Assembly (NCBI GenBank): GCA_016715905.1
Contig: JADJXI010000003.1
Coordinates: 372,001 to 436,000 of the forward strand
DNA length: 64,000 nt
Reading direction: 5' to 3'
Origin: Sphingobacteriaceae bacterium
GTDB taxonomy: Bacteria > Bacteroidota > Bacteroidia > B-17B0 > Aurantibacillaceae
Positions 10,098 through 19,088 of this stretch are shown here, in pieces (positions within the stretch are counted from its first letter, which is position 1; every line of letters starts with the position of its first letter). Both the position numbers and the translations under genes were made by a program. The notes under the pieces are model-generated. The model had not been told where the DNA came from, did not search any database, and was given only the letters and a program-made list of their open reading frames with translations.

Positions 10098-10490
10098 ATG
10101 CCTAGCATTTTTTCAAAAATTGTAAGTGGTGAAATACCTGCTTACAAAATAGCAGAAAATGATAATTTCTTGGCCTTTTTAGATGCATTTCCTTTAAAGC
10201 AAGGACATGTATTGGTAATTCCGAAAACCGAAATTGATTTATTATTTGATCTGGATAAACAAACGTATACCGGATTGTTTGATTTCACAAATACAATTGC
10301 ACAGGCTATTAAAAAAAGTATTCCCTGCAATCGGGTTTCCTTACATGTTGTCGGTTTGGAAGTGCCACATGCACACATTCATCTAATTCCAATCAATACT
10401 ACAAATGATTGTAATTTTAGCAATCCAAAATTAAAATTTACAAAAGAAGAGTTTGAACAAACAGCGTTGCTTATCAAGTCAAATCTTTGA
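10098..10490 (+). CDS. HIT-family nucleotide hydrolase/transferase
   Basis: A 130-aa protein of the histidine-triad superfamily (HINT-like). It opens with IFSKIVSGEIPAYKI, typical of the family, and carries the triad HAHIHLI with histidines at residues 91, 93 and 95. The middle His acts as the nucleophile on nucleotide phosphoramidates or related substrates. The true substrate is not predictable. It is translationally close to greA (2-base gap). It converges on glyS, with 3 bases between the two stop codons and no obvious terminator between them. Confidence 0.92.
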   Translation: MPSIFSKIVSGEIPAYKIAENDNFLAFLDAFPLKQGHVLVIPKTEIDLLFDLDKQTYTGLFDFTNTIAQAIKKSIPCNRVSLHVVGLEVPHAHIHLIPINTTNDCNFSNPKLKFTKEEFEQTALLIKSNL

Positions 10491-10493
10491 GCC

Positions 10494-12035
10494 TTATAGT
10501 TTCTTCAATAGACTCTTTAAACTAACTTTTTCTGACATGAAACTTGAAAGTGCTTCTATATTTATTCTTTCCTGCTTCATGGTATTTCTGTCGCGAACGG
10601 TTATCGTATTATCTTCTAAACTTTGATGATCTACTGTTATACAGAATGGAGTTCCAATAGCATCTTGTCTTCTGTATCGTTTTCCAACAGTGTCTTTTTC
10701 ATCAATGATAACTTGATAATCGAATTTTAATAAGTCGGCAATTTTATTAGCTAATTCAGGCAAACCATCTTTTTTAACCAATGGAAAAATAGCAGCTTTA
10801 ATTGGAGCCAGCGCAGGAGGTAAGTTTAATACCGTTCTTGTTTCGCCATTTTCTAATTTTTCATCCTGATAAGCAGATGATAAGGTTGCTAGAAATAATC
10901 GATCTAATCCTACAGAGGTTTCGACCACATAAGGTACATAACTTTTATTTTCTTCGGGGTCAAAATATTGCAGTTTTTTGCCGCTGAATTCTTCATGCTG
11001 TTTTAAATCAAAATCTGTTCTTGAATGTATACCCTCCAATTCTTTGAATCCAAAAGGAAACTGAAATTCAATATCGCATGCTGCATTGGCATAATGCGCT
11101 AATTTTAAATGATCATGAAATTTGTAATTCTCATTTCCTAGTTCTAAGCTTTGATGCCATTTTAAACGGGCTTCTTTCCAATATTCATACCATTTCATTT
11201 CGGTACCCGGCTTCACAAAAAACTGCATTTCCATTTGCTCAAATTCACGCATCCTAAAAATAAACTGACGAGCAACAATTTCATTTCGGAAAGCTTTACC
11301 GGTTTGTGCAATTCCAAAAGGAATTTTCATTCTGCCCGATTTTTGTACGTTTAAATAGTTTACAAAAATACCCTGCGCCGTTTCCGGTCTTAAATAAATA
11401 GTACTTCCTTCTTCAGCAACCGACCCCATGGAAGTTGAAAACATTAAATTAAATTGTCTCACATCTGTCCAGTTTCGGCTTCCGCTAATGGGATCTGCAA
11501 TTTCACAATCAATAATAATCTGTTTTACTTCCGCCAAATTGTTTTGATTCATTGCTTCTTTGAATCTTGCATTTACTGCGTCAATTTTATTTTGGTATTC
11601 AAGCACTCTGGCATTTGTGCTTTTGAACATAACCGCGTCAAAGTTCTCAAATCGTTTTGCGGCCTTTTCTATTTCCTTATTAATTTTATCTTCTATTTTG
11701 GCCACGTATTCTTCAATCAACACGTCGGCTCTGTATCTCTTTTTACTATCCTTATTATCAATTAAGGGATCATTAAATGCATCCACATGTCCGCTAGCTT
11801 TCCAAGTTGTAGGATGCATAAATATAGCAGCATCTATGCCTACAATATTTTCGTGCATTTGCACCATAGCCTTCCACCAATATTCGCGTAAATTTTTCTT
11901 TAGTTCAGCGCCATACTGTCCGTAATCATACACTGCACTTAACCCATCGTAAATTTCACTACTTGGAAAAATAAATCCGTATTCCTTACAATGAGAAATA
12001 ATGTTCTTGAAAAAATCTTCTGGTTTGGTCGACAT
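10494..12035 (-). CDS. glyS: Glycine--tRNA ligase (alpha2 class II type)
   Basis: A 513-aa glycyl-tRNA synthetase of the single-chain dimeric type found in Bacteroidota, eukaryotes and archaea, not the alpha2beta2 type. It charges tRNA-Gly with glycine. Visible class II motifs include motif 2 (FRNEIVARQFIFRMREFEQ) and motif 3 (ETSVGLDRLFLA). The C-terminal anticodon-binding domain begins near ALAPIKAAIFPLV. I chose ATG 12035 (MSTKPEDFF). A longer reading from 12053 would add MPLYFF, which overlaps the putative promoter at 12051-12058. It is divergent from the exported protein gene that starts near 12083. Confidence 0.96.
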   Translation of the reverse strand: MSTKPEDFFKNIISHCKEYGFIFPSSEIYDGLSAVYDYGQYGAELKKNLREYWWKAMVQMHENIVGIDAAIFMHPTTWKASGHVDAFNDPLIDNKDSKKRYRADVLIEEYVAKIEDKINKEIEKAAKRFENFDAVMFKSTNARVLEYQNKIDAVNARFKEAMNQNNLAEVKQIIIDCEIADPISGSRNWTDVRQFNLMFSTSMGSVAEEGSTIYLRPETAQGIFVNYLNVQKSGRMKIPFGIAQTGKAFRNEIVARQFIFRMREFEQMEMQFFVKPGTEMKWYEYWKEARLKWHQSLELGNENYKFHDHLKLAHYANAACDIEFQFPFGFKELEGIHSRTDFDLKQHEEFSGKKLQYFDPEENKSYVPYVVETSVGLDRLFLATLSSAYQDEKLENGETRTVLNLPPALAPIKAAIFPLVKKDGLPELANKIADLLKFDYQVIIDEKDTVGKRYRRQDAIGTPFCITVDHQSLEDNTITVRDRNTMKQERINIEALSSFMSEKVSLKSLLKKL

Positions 12036-12050
12036 AAAAAAATATAGTGG

Positions 12051-12058
12051 CAAAAATA
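12051..12058 (-). promoter_or_regulatory. Putative -7 promoter box for glyS
   Basis: Read on the minus strand this is TATTTTTG, fitting TAnnTTTG, and lies 15 bases upstream of the chosen glyS ATG. It supports the shorter glyS start. The -33 position has only a GTTTA-like sequence. Confidence 0.4.
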
Positions 12059-12082
12059 ACTAATTAATTGATAAATTTAAAC

Positions 12083-14485
12083 GTGGGAAGTATAAGGTTA
12101 ATAATCTTTTTCAGTTTTTATTGGAACATAGTGTGGGCGCAGAAAAATTGGGAGTATGTGGGTCCAAATGAAATGAAATCGCAGGTGAAAGGAATGATTA
12201 CTGCTGTTTGGTGCAATTCCGTAACTCCGAATATAGTTTTTGCCGGAAGCGCTACCGGAGGATTGTTTAAAAGCGAAAATGCATTGGATTCGGTGCCTGT
12301 TTGGAAAAACATCAGCGATACATACTTAGATCAAGTGTTTGGAGTAAGTGATATTGTAATTAAAAGTAATTCGCATGAACAAGAAATTTTTATTTCAACT
12401 TGTAGTAAAAGCGCAATCTCAAAAGCTTATGGACATGGTATATTATATACGAATAACGGAGGAATCAGCTGGAAAAAAGTTGGACCGGGAAAAGAAAAGG
12501 ATAATACCTTCGCTTTAAATGGCCTTGTGGTAAATAGTGAAAACGAAAATGAAATGTTGGCGTATGATAGCCATCTGATTTATTTAACCAGCGATAATTG
12601 GAATACCTATAAAACTATAGATGTTGGATTGGCGAAAAATGACAAAGATGTTAGTTTATGTGATATAGAATTTGCTCCATATGAAAAAGGAAAGTTTTAT
12701 GCATGTACGCGTACAAATAATAAATACGAATCAAAATTATTTTCGATTGAAAATTATGGCGTTCTTATAAATGATATCACTCCGGCTAATATAAAGTCTG
12801 AACGATTAGAAGTAGCCACCATTAAAAATCCCGCTTACAAGGGAAAATTTTATATGGCTTTGGGCTGGATACATGTTTATGTGCAATATTATAACGGAAA
12901 TAAGTATAGCGGCAATTTGAATAAACAAGCCATTAATCAAGTATATGCCGGTGCGTATTGGAATTTTGAATTGAGTGTCAATCAGGTTGACACCAACATA
13001 CTTTATTTAAGTATGACTGAAACATCAAGAAGTTTAGATGGTGGAAAAACTTTTCATCACATCAGTAATTATAATGGAGTGAATACACATGCTGATAATA
13101 GAGCGCAAATTTTGTTGCAAAGTTCAGAAGGCGGAAAAAACGATAAATTATTGTTAGGTAATGATGGTGGTGTGAGTTTAAATACAACAGGCTTACCATT
13201 TAAATGGAAAAATTTAAACGGAAAGGGTTTGGATGTAAATCAGTTTTGGGGAATATCGGTTTTACAAAGTGATTCTTTAGTGATTGCAGGAGGCACGGCT
13301 GATAATGGTGGTTTTATTTTTTGGAAAAACGAAGAAATAAATTCAATGGGAGCATGTGGTGACGGCTATTTGGCACAGGTTACCGGACAAAATGAAATGA
13401 TTATCCAATGCAATACGCCTTCTATTTTTTATCATAATTTAAAAAATAAATCTTCTGTTTATTTAAATGTTTATGATAATCGTTACGACGGTAAACGCCC
13501 TATGTGCTTGCACGATTCATTTGTTTATGTAGGTTACTCTAATTGTTGGAGAATAGGTTTACATGAATTAAGAGCGGGTAAAACTAATTTTACAAAGTTT
13601 AGTAATATACCCGATGTGTTGAATAAAACCGGTGGCATTAAAAATGGTGCTATAAAGGCCATGGCTATAGGGCCAACTAATGAAGGATTGATTGCTTTCA
13701 AAGATCCAAATTGGGGTGATATTGAAAACACGGGTAAATTTTATCATTGCAGAGATTTAAATAATAATGTTTGGATTGATATTAGTAACGAAGCCGTTTG
13801 CAATGGTTTTGCAATTTGCCAGTGGAGCGAAATTAATACCTTGATTTTTGATGGTAAGGAGAAAGGAAAATTTTATTTTGTGAGCAGAGATGTGAATAAC
13901 CAAAGTAACTCTCGTCTTTTTGAAATGAAGTATTTTAATGATTCTTTAAAATATAAAATCAGAGAAATTGGTTTTGGATTACCAAACGTGGGCATAAATG
14001 ATTTGTGTATTGATCAGTTTAGTAGAGTACTTTATTTGGCTAGTGATAAGGGAATTTTTTATGGAGATTTAAATGCCGACTCATTAGTTTGGAAAATCTT
14101 TGCTAACTCAAATACGCTTCCATTAACTCTAATTTTTGATTTGGATATTAATTACGTAAACAATACGCTGTATGCTGGCACATTTGGAAGAGGTATTTGG
14201 AAAACAACATTAGTGTATTCCAATTCGGAAAGAAAAACTATTAAAAAGAATTCTGTTTTCAAAACTCCGTTTAAAGTGGATGGAGAGCTAGTCTTAAAAA
14301 GAAAAAGAGAGTTGCGGGTTAATTCAAAATTAATTTTAACGCCAAACTCAAAAATCAAACTCAATCGAAAATCAAAATTAATAATTGAGGATAAGAATTT
14401 AATAAGAAATGAGCGCAATGAAATAACAGATATTCATTTGTTTATGGATGCTAAATCTAAAACACATCCTATATTCATAAAATAA
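12083..14485 (+). CDS. Exported beta-propeller-like protein (sortilin/BNR-type repeats)
   Basis: About 800 aa. No ATG is available upstream of the signal peptide. GTG 12083 gives a good one (MGSIRLIIFFSFYWNIVWA|Q), and TTG 12068 would add five residues. The mature part shows repeated segments such as GSATGGLFKSENA, LYTNNGGISWKKV, RSLDGGKTFHHIS and GTFGRGIWKTTL, the Asp-box style of VPS10/sortilin-like beta-propellers seen in many exported Bacteroidota proteins. The C-terminal ~70 residues are Lys-rich (LKRKRELRVNSKL) and do not look like a canonical T9SS domain, although the regular -KLIL-/-KIKL- strands suggest a small beta-helix-like tail. Function is unknown. It overlaps the convergent panC by 11 bases. 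Confidence 0.75.
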   Translation: MGSIRLIIFFSFYWNIVWAQKNWEYVGPNEMKSQVKGMITAVWCNSVTPNIVFAGSATGGLFKSENALDSVPVWKNISDTYLDQVFGVSDIVIKSNSHEQEIFISTCSKSAISKAYGHGILYTNNGGISWKKVGPGKEKDNTFALNGLVVNSENENEMLAYDSHLIYLTSDNWNTYKTIDVGLAKNDKDVSLCDIEFAPYEKGKFYACTRTNNKYESKLFSIENYGVLINDITPANIKSERLEVATIKNPAYKGKFYMALGWIHVYVQYYNGNKYSGNLNKQAINQVYAGAYWNFELSVNQVDTNILYLSMTETSRSLDGGKTFHHISNYNGVNTHADNRAQILLQSSEGGKNDKLLLGNDGGVSLNTTGLPFKWKNLNGKGLDVNQFWGISVLQSDSLVIAGGTADNGGFIFWKNEEINSMGACGDGYLAQVTGQNEMIIQCNTPSIFYHNLKNKSSVYLNVYDNRYDGKRPMCLHDSFVYVGYSNCWRIGLHELRAGKTNFTKFSNIPDVLNKTGGIKNGAIKAMAIGPTNEGLIAFKDPNWGDIENTGKFYHCRDLNNNVWIDISNEAVCNGFAICQWSEINTLIFDGKEKGKFYFVSRDVNNQSNSRLFEMKYFNDSLKYKIREIGFGLPNVGINDLCIDQFSRVLYLASDKGIFYGDLNADSLVWKIFANSNTLPLTLIFDLDINYVNNTLYAGTFGRGIWKTTLVYSNSERKTIKKNSVFKTPFKVDGELVLKRKRELRVNSKLILTPNSKIKLNRKSKLIIEDKNLIRNERNEITDIHLFMDAKSKTHPIFIK

Positions 14486-15317
14486 CATTATCAATTAATC
14501 TTATTTTTCCGATTGTACAGGCTATCAATGCAGCGTATTTTTGATTGATATTAAATTCGTTCACTTCCTGAAGATTTTCCAGTTCGCAAATGGAAAAGTA
14601 ATCCAAGCTCAGGTTTGGATTATTTGTTATAGCATTTAGTATAATGTTTTTAATTTCAACGGCTGATTTTTTTTCATGGAATAATTCTTGAGCCCAGAAA
14701 AGATATTTTGAAATTTGAACGGCCTGCTCTCGTTGTTCTTCTGTTAACAACATGTTTCGTGAACTCATGGCTAATCCGTTTTTTTCGCGATAAGTCGGGC
14801 AGGCAACAATTTCGATATTCAGTGCAAGTACTCGTACTAGTTTTTTAATAATACAAACCTGTTGTAAATCTTTTAATCCGAAAAAAGCTGCATGGGGTTG
14901 AACAATGGCAAATAATTTACTAACCACTTGCGCTACCCCGTTAAAATGTCCTGGTCGGTGCTTGCCATCTAAAACTTTATCCAACAAACCAAAATCAAAT
15001 TGTCTTTCGTCTTTTACCGGATAAATTTCGTTGGCATCAGGTAAAAAGAGCGCATCACACTTTGTGGTTTGAAGTAATTCAATGTCACTTTCAGGTGTTC
15101 GAGGGTATCGCTCCAAATCTTTTGGATCGTTGAATTGCGTAGGATTCACAAAAATGCTGCAAACCACAATTTCACACTGTTGACAGGCAGATTCTATTAA
15201 ATACAAATGACCTTTGTGTAAGGCGCCCATGGTGGGCACAAAACCTACTTTCTTACCCGAATTAGCATTATGGTCTAAAAAGTTGCGTAAATCGCTTATT
15301 TTGGTGAATATTAACAC
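14475..15317 (-). CDS. panC: Pantothenate synthetase
   Basis: A 280-aa cytidylyltransferase-fold enzyme joining pantoate and beta-alanine with ATP to make pantothenate, the precursor of coenzyme A. Key motifs are VPTMGALHKGHLYLI (HIGH-type ATP site), SIFVNPTQFN, KLFAIVQPHAAFFGLKDLQQ and the KMSKS-like SSRNMLL. Length is normal for the family. The start is GTG at 15317 (MLIFTKISDLR), the only start codon after an in-frame stop just upstream. The remaining coA genes are not nearby. It is divergent from the glycogen-synthase-like gene, a pairing common in Bacteroidota. Confidence 0.95.
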   Translation of the reverse strand: MLIFTKISDLRNFLDHNANSGKKVGFVPTMGALHKGHLYLIESACQQCEIVVCSIFVNPTQFNDPKDLERYPRTPESDIELLQTTKCDALFLPDANEIYPVKDERQFDFGLLDKVLDGKHRPGHFNGVAQVVSKLFAIVQPHAAFFGLKDLQQVCIIKKLVRVLALNIEIVACPTYREKNGLAMSSRNMLLTEEQREQAVQISKYLFWAQELFHEKKSAVEIKNIILNAITNNPNLSLDYFSICELENLQEVNEFNINQKYAALIACTIGKIRLIDNVIL

Positions 15318-15346
15318 GTATTATAGCCTACTAATGTACATTTAAC

Positions 15347-15378
15347 TTTGAAATTCGGCTTTTTTTTTCTTACTTTTG
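15347..15378 (+). promoter_or_regulatory. Bacteroidota-type promoter for the glycogen-synthase-like gene
   Basis: TTTG (-33, 15347-15350), a 20-base spacer and TACTTTTG (-7, 15371-15378) closely fit the Bacteroidota consensus TTTG-N19-21-TAnnTTTG. The leader to ATG 15404 would be about 20 bases. Confidence 0.65.
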
Positions 15379-15403
15379 TATACTCCTAAAAAAAGTTAGA
15401 TTT

Positions 15404-16234
15404 ATGAAGAAAGCAAGGGTTCTCTTTGTCTCACAAGACATCACTCCGTACTTAGACGAAACTTACATCGGTAAAATTTCTAGAAAGCTTCCGCAAGGAA
15501 TTCAGGAAAGAGGAAAGGAAATCCGGACTTTTATGCCCAAATACGGATCCATTAACGAAAGAAGACATCAATTACATGAAGTTATTCGCTTGTCTGGTAT
15601 GAACTTGGTAATCAATGATGTAGATCATCCACTCATAATAAAGGTGGCCAGTATACCAAGTGCGCGTATGCAAGTTTATTTCATTGATAATGAAGAGTTT
15701 TTTAGCCGAAAAGCTACTTTAGCCGATAAAACATCGGGTAAACAATTTGATGATAATGACGAACGTTCTATGTTTTTTGTTCGAGGTGTTGCTGAAACAG
15801 TTAAAAAATTAGGTTGGCAACCCGATATTATTCATTGCCATGGTTGGTTTACTTCTTTAATGCCTCTTTATATTAAAAAGTATTATCAGGAAGATCCATT
15901 ATTTGCAGATACTAAAATTGTGGTGTCGTTATATGATGATGAATTCCCAAAAACATTAAACAAAAAGTTTATAGAGAAGTTGTCATTTGACGGCTTCAAT
16001 AAAAAGGATGTAAAGCACCTTTCTGAAGAGTCAAGCCATTTCAATTTGATTAAGCAATCTATTGAGTTAGCCGACGGTATTATTCAAGGGGTTGAGAAGT
16101 TGAATCCGGATATTGAAAAGTTAGTAAAAAAATCAGGTAAACCATTTTTGCCATTTAAAAATGAAATTGAATACATGGATGCATTTAATGAGTTTTACGA
16201 TGTGATTTTGGAAGAAGAAAATGTTTTAACTTAA
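15404..16234 (+). CDS. Glycogen/starch-synthase-like protein, N-terminal GT5 domain only
   Basis: A 276-aa protein matching the N-terminal half of GT5 glycogen synthases: an N-terminal beta-alpha fold (RVLFVSQDITPYL), IRTFMPKYGSINERRHQL, then PDIIHCHGWFTSLMP. Full-length bacterial GlgA is about 480 aa with a second GT-B domain, and that second half is absent here. The usual KxGGLADV ADP-glucose loop is replaced by TYIGKISRKLP. Short proteins of this type next to panC recur in Bacteroidota and are annotated as glycogen/starch synthase, but catalysis is doubtful. A good promoter precedes it and a terminator follows, so it is a single-gene unit. Confidence 0.8.
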   Translation: MKKARVLFVSQDITPYLDETYIGKISRKLPQGIQERGKEIRTFMPKYGSINERRHQLHEVIRLSGMNLVINDVDHPLIIKVASIPSARMQVYFIDNEEFFSRKATLADKTSGKQFDDNDERSMFFVRGVAETVKKLGWQPDIIHCHGWFTSLMPLYIKKYYQEDPLFADTKIVVSLYDDEFPKTLNKKFIEKLSFDGFNKKDVKHLSEESSHFNLIKQSIELADGIIQGVEKLNPDIEKLVKKSGKPFLPFKNEIEYMDAFNEFYDVILEEENVLT

Positions 16235-16255
16235 GAATAGCTTATAACGTAATTT

Positions 16256-16286
16256 ATGCCTCGGTAAAACCGGGGCATTTTTTTTA
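16256..16286 (+). terminator. Rho-independent terminator
   Basis: The stem ATGCCTCGG/CCGGGGCAT with a TAAAA loop (one G-T style mismatch) is followed by eight or more T residues. It ends the glycogen-synthase-like transcript. Confidence 0.85.
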
Positions 16287-16336
16287 ATTTTTTTTGTGTA
16301 ATAGTAGATTTTAATTTGATTACTTTAGACCTTTAT

Positions 16337-17704
16337 TTGAAGAATTTACAATACATATTTTATTTTGTTTTTTTTACCTTTTTATTTACCGCATGTAAAA
16401 AAGACCATAGCATTTTAGGTGTTGAGGTGCAGCCTTCTCAAGATGCATTGAACGTTGTATTCAGCGATACCTCAAAATTATTTTGCCATACAGTTGGCTA
16501 TGATTCTATCATCAGTTTTAATGATCGGTATAAATATTTGGGTAGTAATCAGGATCCGCATTTTGGAAGAACAGACGTTAGCCTTATATTAAATGCAAAT
16601 ATTTTAAATAATCAAAACAATATTAGTTTTGGCATCGATCCTCAATTGGTTTCGGCCGAAATAATTTTAGCAGTTGCCTCCTTGGACTTTTTAGGAACCT
16701 ATACAAACGCACTTACATACTCGGTTCATCCCTTAACAGAAAATCTCAAGACTACAGATGTGCATTATAACAATAGTCAAGTAAAATACAATGCAAATTC
16801 AGTTTTAGCTAGTCACACAGGAACGCTTGAAATTTTTGAAGGAAAATTGGTAGCAAGGATTCCGATTGATTTCAATTATGCCAACTCCATTTTATTAAAC
16901 CCACAGTTTTTGACCAATAACGCTACTTTTCAGTCGTACTATAAAGGATTTTATATTACCACTTCAGGAAGTAATTTAAATCCGGTAAATCAACAGGGTT
17001 TTATTGCCAAATTTGATTTAGAAGATGCTTTAAGTGGATTTTATTTACATTATCAAAACGGAACTCCTTCGGCGGTTAAGAAAAACAACAGTTATCGATT
17101 TGTGTTTTCGGGAATTGATGCTGTGCGATATAATATTTCAAAATATGATAAGGGCAGCATTGCTTCAAATATCTTATACGATCAATTGGTAAGTAAAGAT
17201 ACATTAAAGGGATCACAAGGACTTTTTTTGAAAGGCATGGGAGGAACTCGATTGAAAGTGTACATTCCGGCACTACAAAATTACGCGAAAGAAAGTTCTA
17301 TTTCAGTGAATAGAGCTGAGCTTGTGTTTCATTTGGATCCTTCATTCCAATCTTCCGGAGGCAGTTATTTTTATCCGCCAAAATTTTCATTATTACCTAT
17401 TGATGAAAACAATTATGAACTGTTTGCCTTAGATCAGGCGTCGGAAACGGATTTAGCCCGGTACAACGGAAATTATGATTTTACTAGTAATAAAATCGTG
17501 TTTAATTTATCCAAACAATTTCAGGCTATCATGCGTGGCACAAAAAAGAATTACGGTTTTTATTTGGTTATTGCCGATCCAAGTCCGATTTATACGGCAA
17601 GAAGAGACAATTACATTGAAAGAATTATTTTGGCAGGTACCGGTCATGCCACGCTAGGCCCTAAACTGAATTTGAGTTATGTGAAGTTGTCACAAGGCAA
17701 TTAG
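16337..17704 (+). CDS. DUF4270 family lipoprotein
   Basis: A 455-aa putative lipoprotein. No ATG is available. TTG 16337 gives an ideal signal peptide (MKNLQYIFYFVFFTFLFTAC) with the lipobox Cys at residue 20 followed by KKDHS; TTG 16316 would add seven residues. The mature part begins LGVEVQPSQD and shows the DUF4270 pattern: YLGSNQDPHFGRT, alternating beta-strands and a C-terminal YIERIILAGTGH. DUF4270 proteins are common in Bacteroidota, often beside panC and glycogen-synthase-like genes as here, but their role is not established. Location is probably the outer membrane or periplasm. Confidence 0.85.
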   Translation: MKNLQYIFYFVFFTFLFTACKKDHSILGVEVQPSQDALNVVFSDTSKLFCHTVGYDSIISFNDRYKYLGSNQDPHFGRTDVSLILNANILNNQNNISFGIDPQLVSAEIILAVASLDFLGTYTNALTYSVHPLTENLKTTDVHYNNSQVKYNANSVLASHTGTLEIFEGKLVARIPIDFNYANSILLNPQFLTNNATFQSYYKGFYITTSGSNLNPVNQQGFIAKFDLEDALSGFYLHYQNGTPSAVKKNNSYRFVFSGIDAVRYNISKYDKGSIASNILYDQLVSKDTLKGSQGLFLKGMGGTRLKVYIPALQNYAKESSISVNRAELVFHLDPSFQSSGGSYFYPPKFSLLPIDENNYELFALDQASETDLARYNGNYDFTSNKIVFNLSKQFQAIMRGTKKNYGFYLVIADPSPIYTARRDNYIERIILAGTGHATLGPKLNLSYVKLSQGN

Positions 17705-17726
17705 CAAATTCTTTTCACTTATTTAA

Positions 17727-19088
17727 ATGGTGAATACAAATTTTAAACCAATAGAACAATTCTATCATAGGGTTAATGCGGAAAAATCCGGCAAACAAAA
17801 GATTTTTATAATTACCAATAAAAAAACTAATCGCCTGGTTTATGTTTGTGATTTTATTTTTAGCCAAACACTAAAGTGTGCCTATCAAATTGAAAAATCT
17901 TTACCCGCATCCATTGATATAAATTCACCCGTTATCCAGTATAAAAACGAAACAGATGAAAATGGAATTTCTATTTTTCCGGATGGATTGTTAGAGGAAA
18001 ACTCAGTAAGGTCCGATAAACCCCAGGCTCAGTTCAAAGCTGATAATTTTTATTTATTTACAAATAATTCAGAAATTGGATTTGATATTTTTTCGGCTGT
18101 TTTTTATATGATTTCCCGTTATGAAGAGTGGCAAAAATTTACACCGGATAAACACGGACGTTTTGAAATAAATGAAAGTATTTTATTTCAATATAAATTT
18201 CATCACAAACCCGTGGTGGATATATGGATGCAAATACTGAGAGATGAAATTGAAAAAAAATATCCCGCATTCGTTTTTCCGCAACGAAAATTTCAGACCA
18301 TCGCTACTATTGATGTGGATAATTTATATGCTTATAAACACAAAGGTTTTTTAAGAACAATCGGAGCCGGAGTTAAAGACATGTTGAAATTAAATTTTGT
18401 AAATATCATGAGGAGAAATGCGGTAATTAACGATATTGATCCGGATCCATTTGATATTTACGATAGCTTTTCTTCCTTCTGTAAAAGCAATAATATCCCC
18501 TTAATTTATTTCTTTCTGTTTAGTAACAATGGCAAGTATGACAGAACCGTAAATCCCAAATCTAAAATTTTTGATACGGTGTTTAAACGTGTTTTAGCTC
18601 ACGGTGCAAATATTGGTTTGCATCCGGGATATTATAGTAAAGATTCTGAAGAAGTATTTTCTGCAGAGAAAAAATCATTTGATCATCGATTAGGAAATAG
18701 TGTGGAATTCACAAGGCAACATTATTTAAAATTTGACATTAGAGAAACTCCTAAATTATTATTGGAAAATGGAATTAAAATTGATTTTTCAATGGGATTT
18801 GCCAGCGCTTCAGGCTTTAGAGCAGGTTGCACTCAACCTTTTTATTATTATGATTTTGATAAAGAATGTCAAACCGAATTAATTTTATTTCCATTTTGCG
18901 CAATGGATGGAGTTTATTTTGTTTATGGAAAAAAGAGTGCCAATCAGGCAAAAGAAGAATTATTGAAATTAAAAGACGAAGTGAAAAAAGTTTCAGGCTA
19001 TTTTACTACTGTTTTTCATGAAAGAACTTTTGCTAATCATTTATATCCGGGTTATGGCGAAATGTATAAACAGGTATTGATTGGTTAA
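17727..19088 (+). CDS. Polysaccharide-deacetylase-family protein with DUF7033-like N-terminal domain
   Basis: A 453-aa protein with no signal peptide. The N-terminal ~180 residues resemble the region preceding NodB folds in Bacteroidota (YMISRYEEWQKF). From about residue 190 a NodB-like barrel begins with TIDVDNLYAYKHKG, in which the Asp pair could bind metal, then NIGLHPGYYS (the His motif) and a late FHERTFANH segment. Such proteins often sit in capsule or LPS loci, but here it stands alone. It could deacetylate a sugar intermediate in the cytoplasm; this is inferred from the fold only. The end overlaps the convergent anti-sigma-like gene by four bases. Confidence 0.75.
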   Translation: MVNTNFKPIEQFYHRVNAEKSGKQKIFIITNKKTNRLVYVCDFIFSQTLKCAYQIEKSLPASIDINSPVIQYKNETDENGISIFPDGLLEENSVRSDKPQAQFKADNFYLFTNNSEIGFDIFSAVFYMISRYEEWQKFTPDKHGRFEINESILFQYKFHHKPVVDIWMQILRDEIEKKYPAFVFPQRKFQTIATIDVDNLYAYKHKGFLRTIGAGVKDMLKLNFVNIMRRNAVINDIDPDPFDIYDSFSSFCKSNNIPLIYFFLFSNNGKYDRTVNPKSKIFDTVFKRVLAHGANIGLHPGYYSKDSEEVFSAEKKSFDHRLGNSVEFTRQHYLKFDIRETPKLLLENGIKIDFSMGFASASGFRAGCTQPFYYYDFDKECQTELILFPFCAMDGVYFVYGKKSANQAKEELLKLKDEVKKVSGYFTTVFHERTFANHLYPGYGEMYKQVLIG

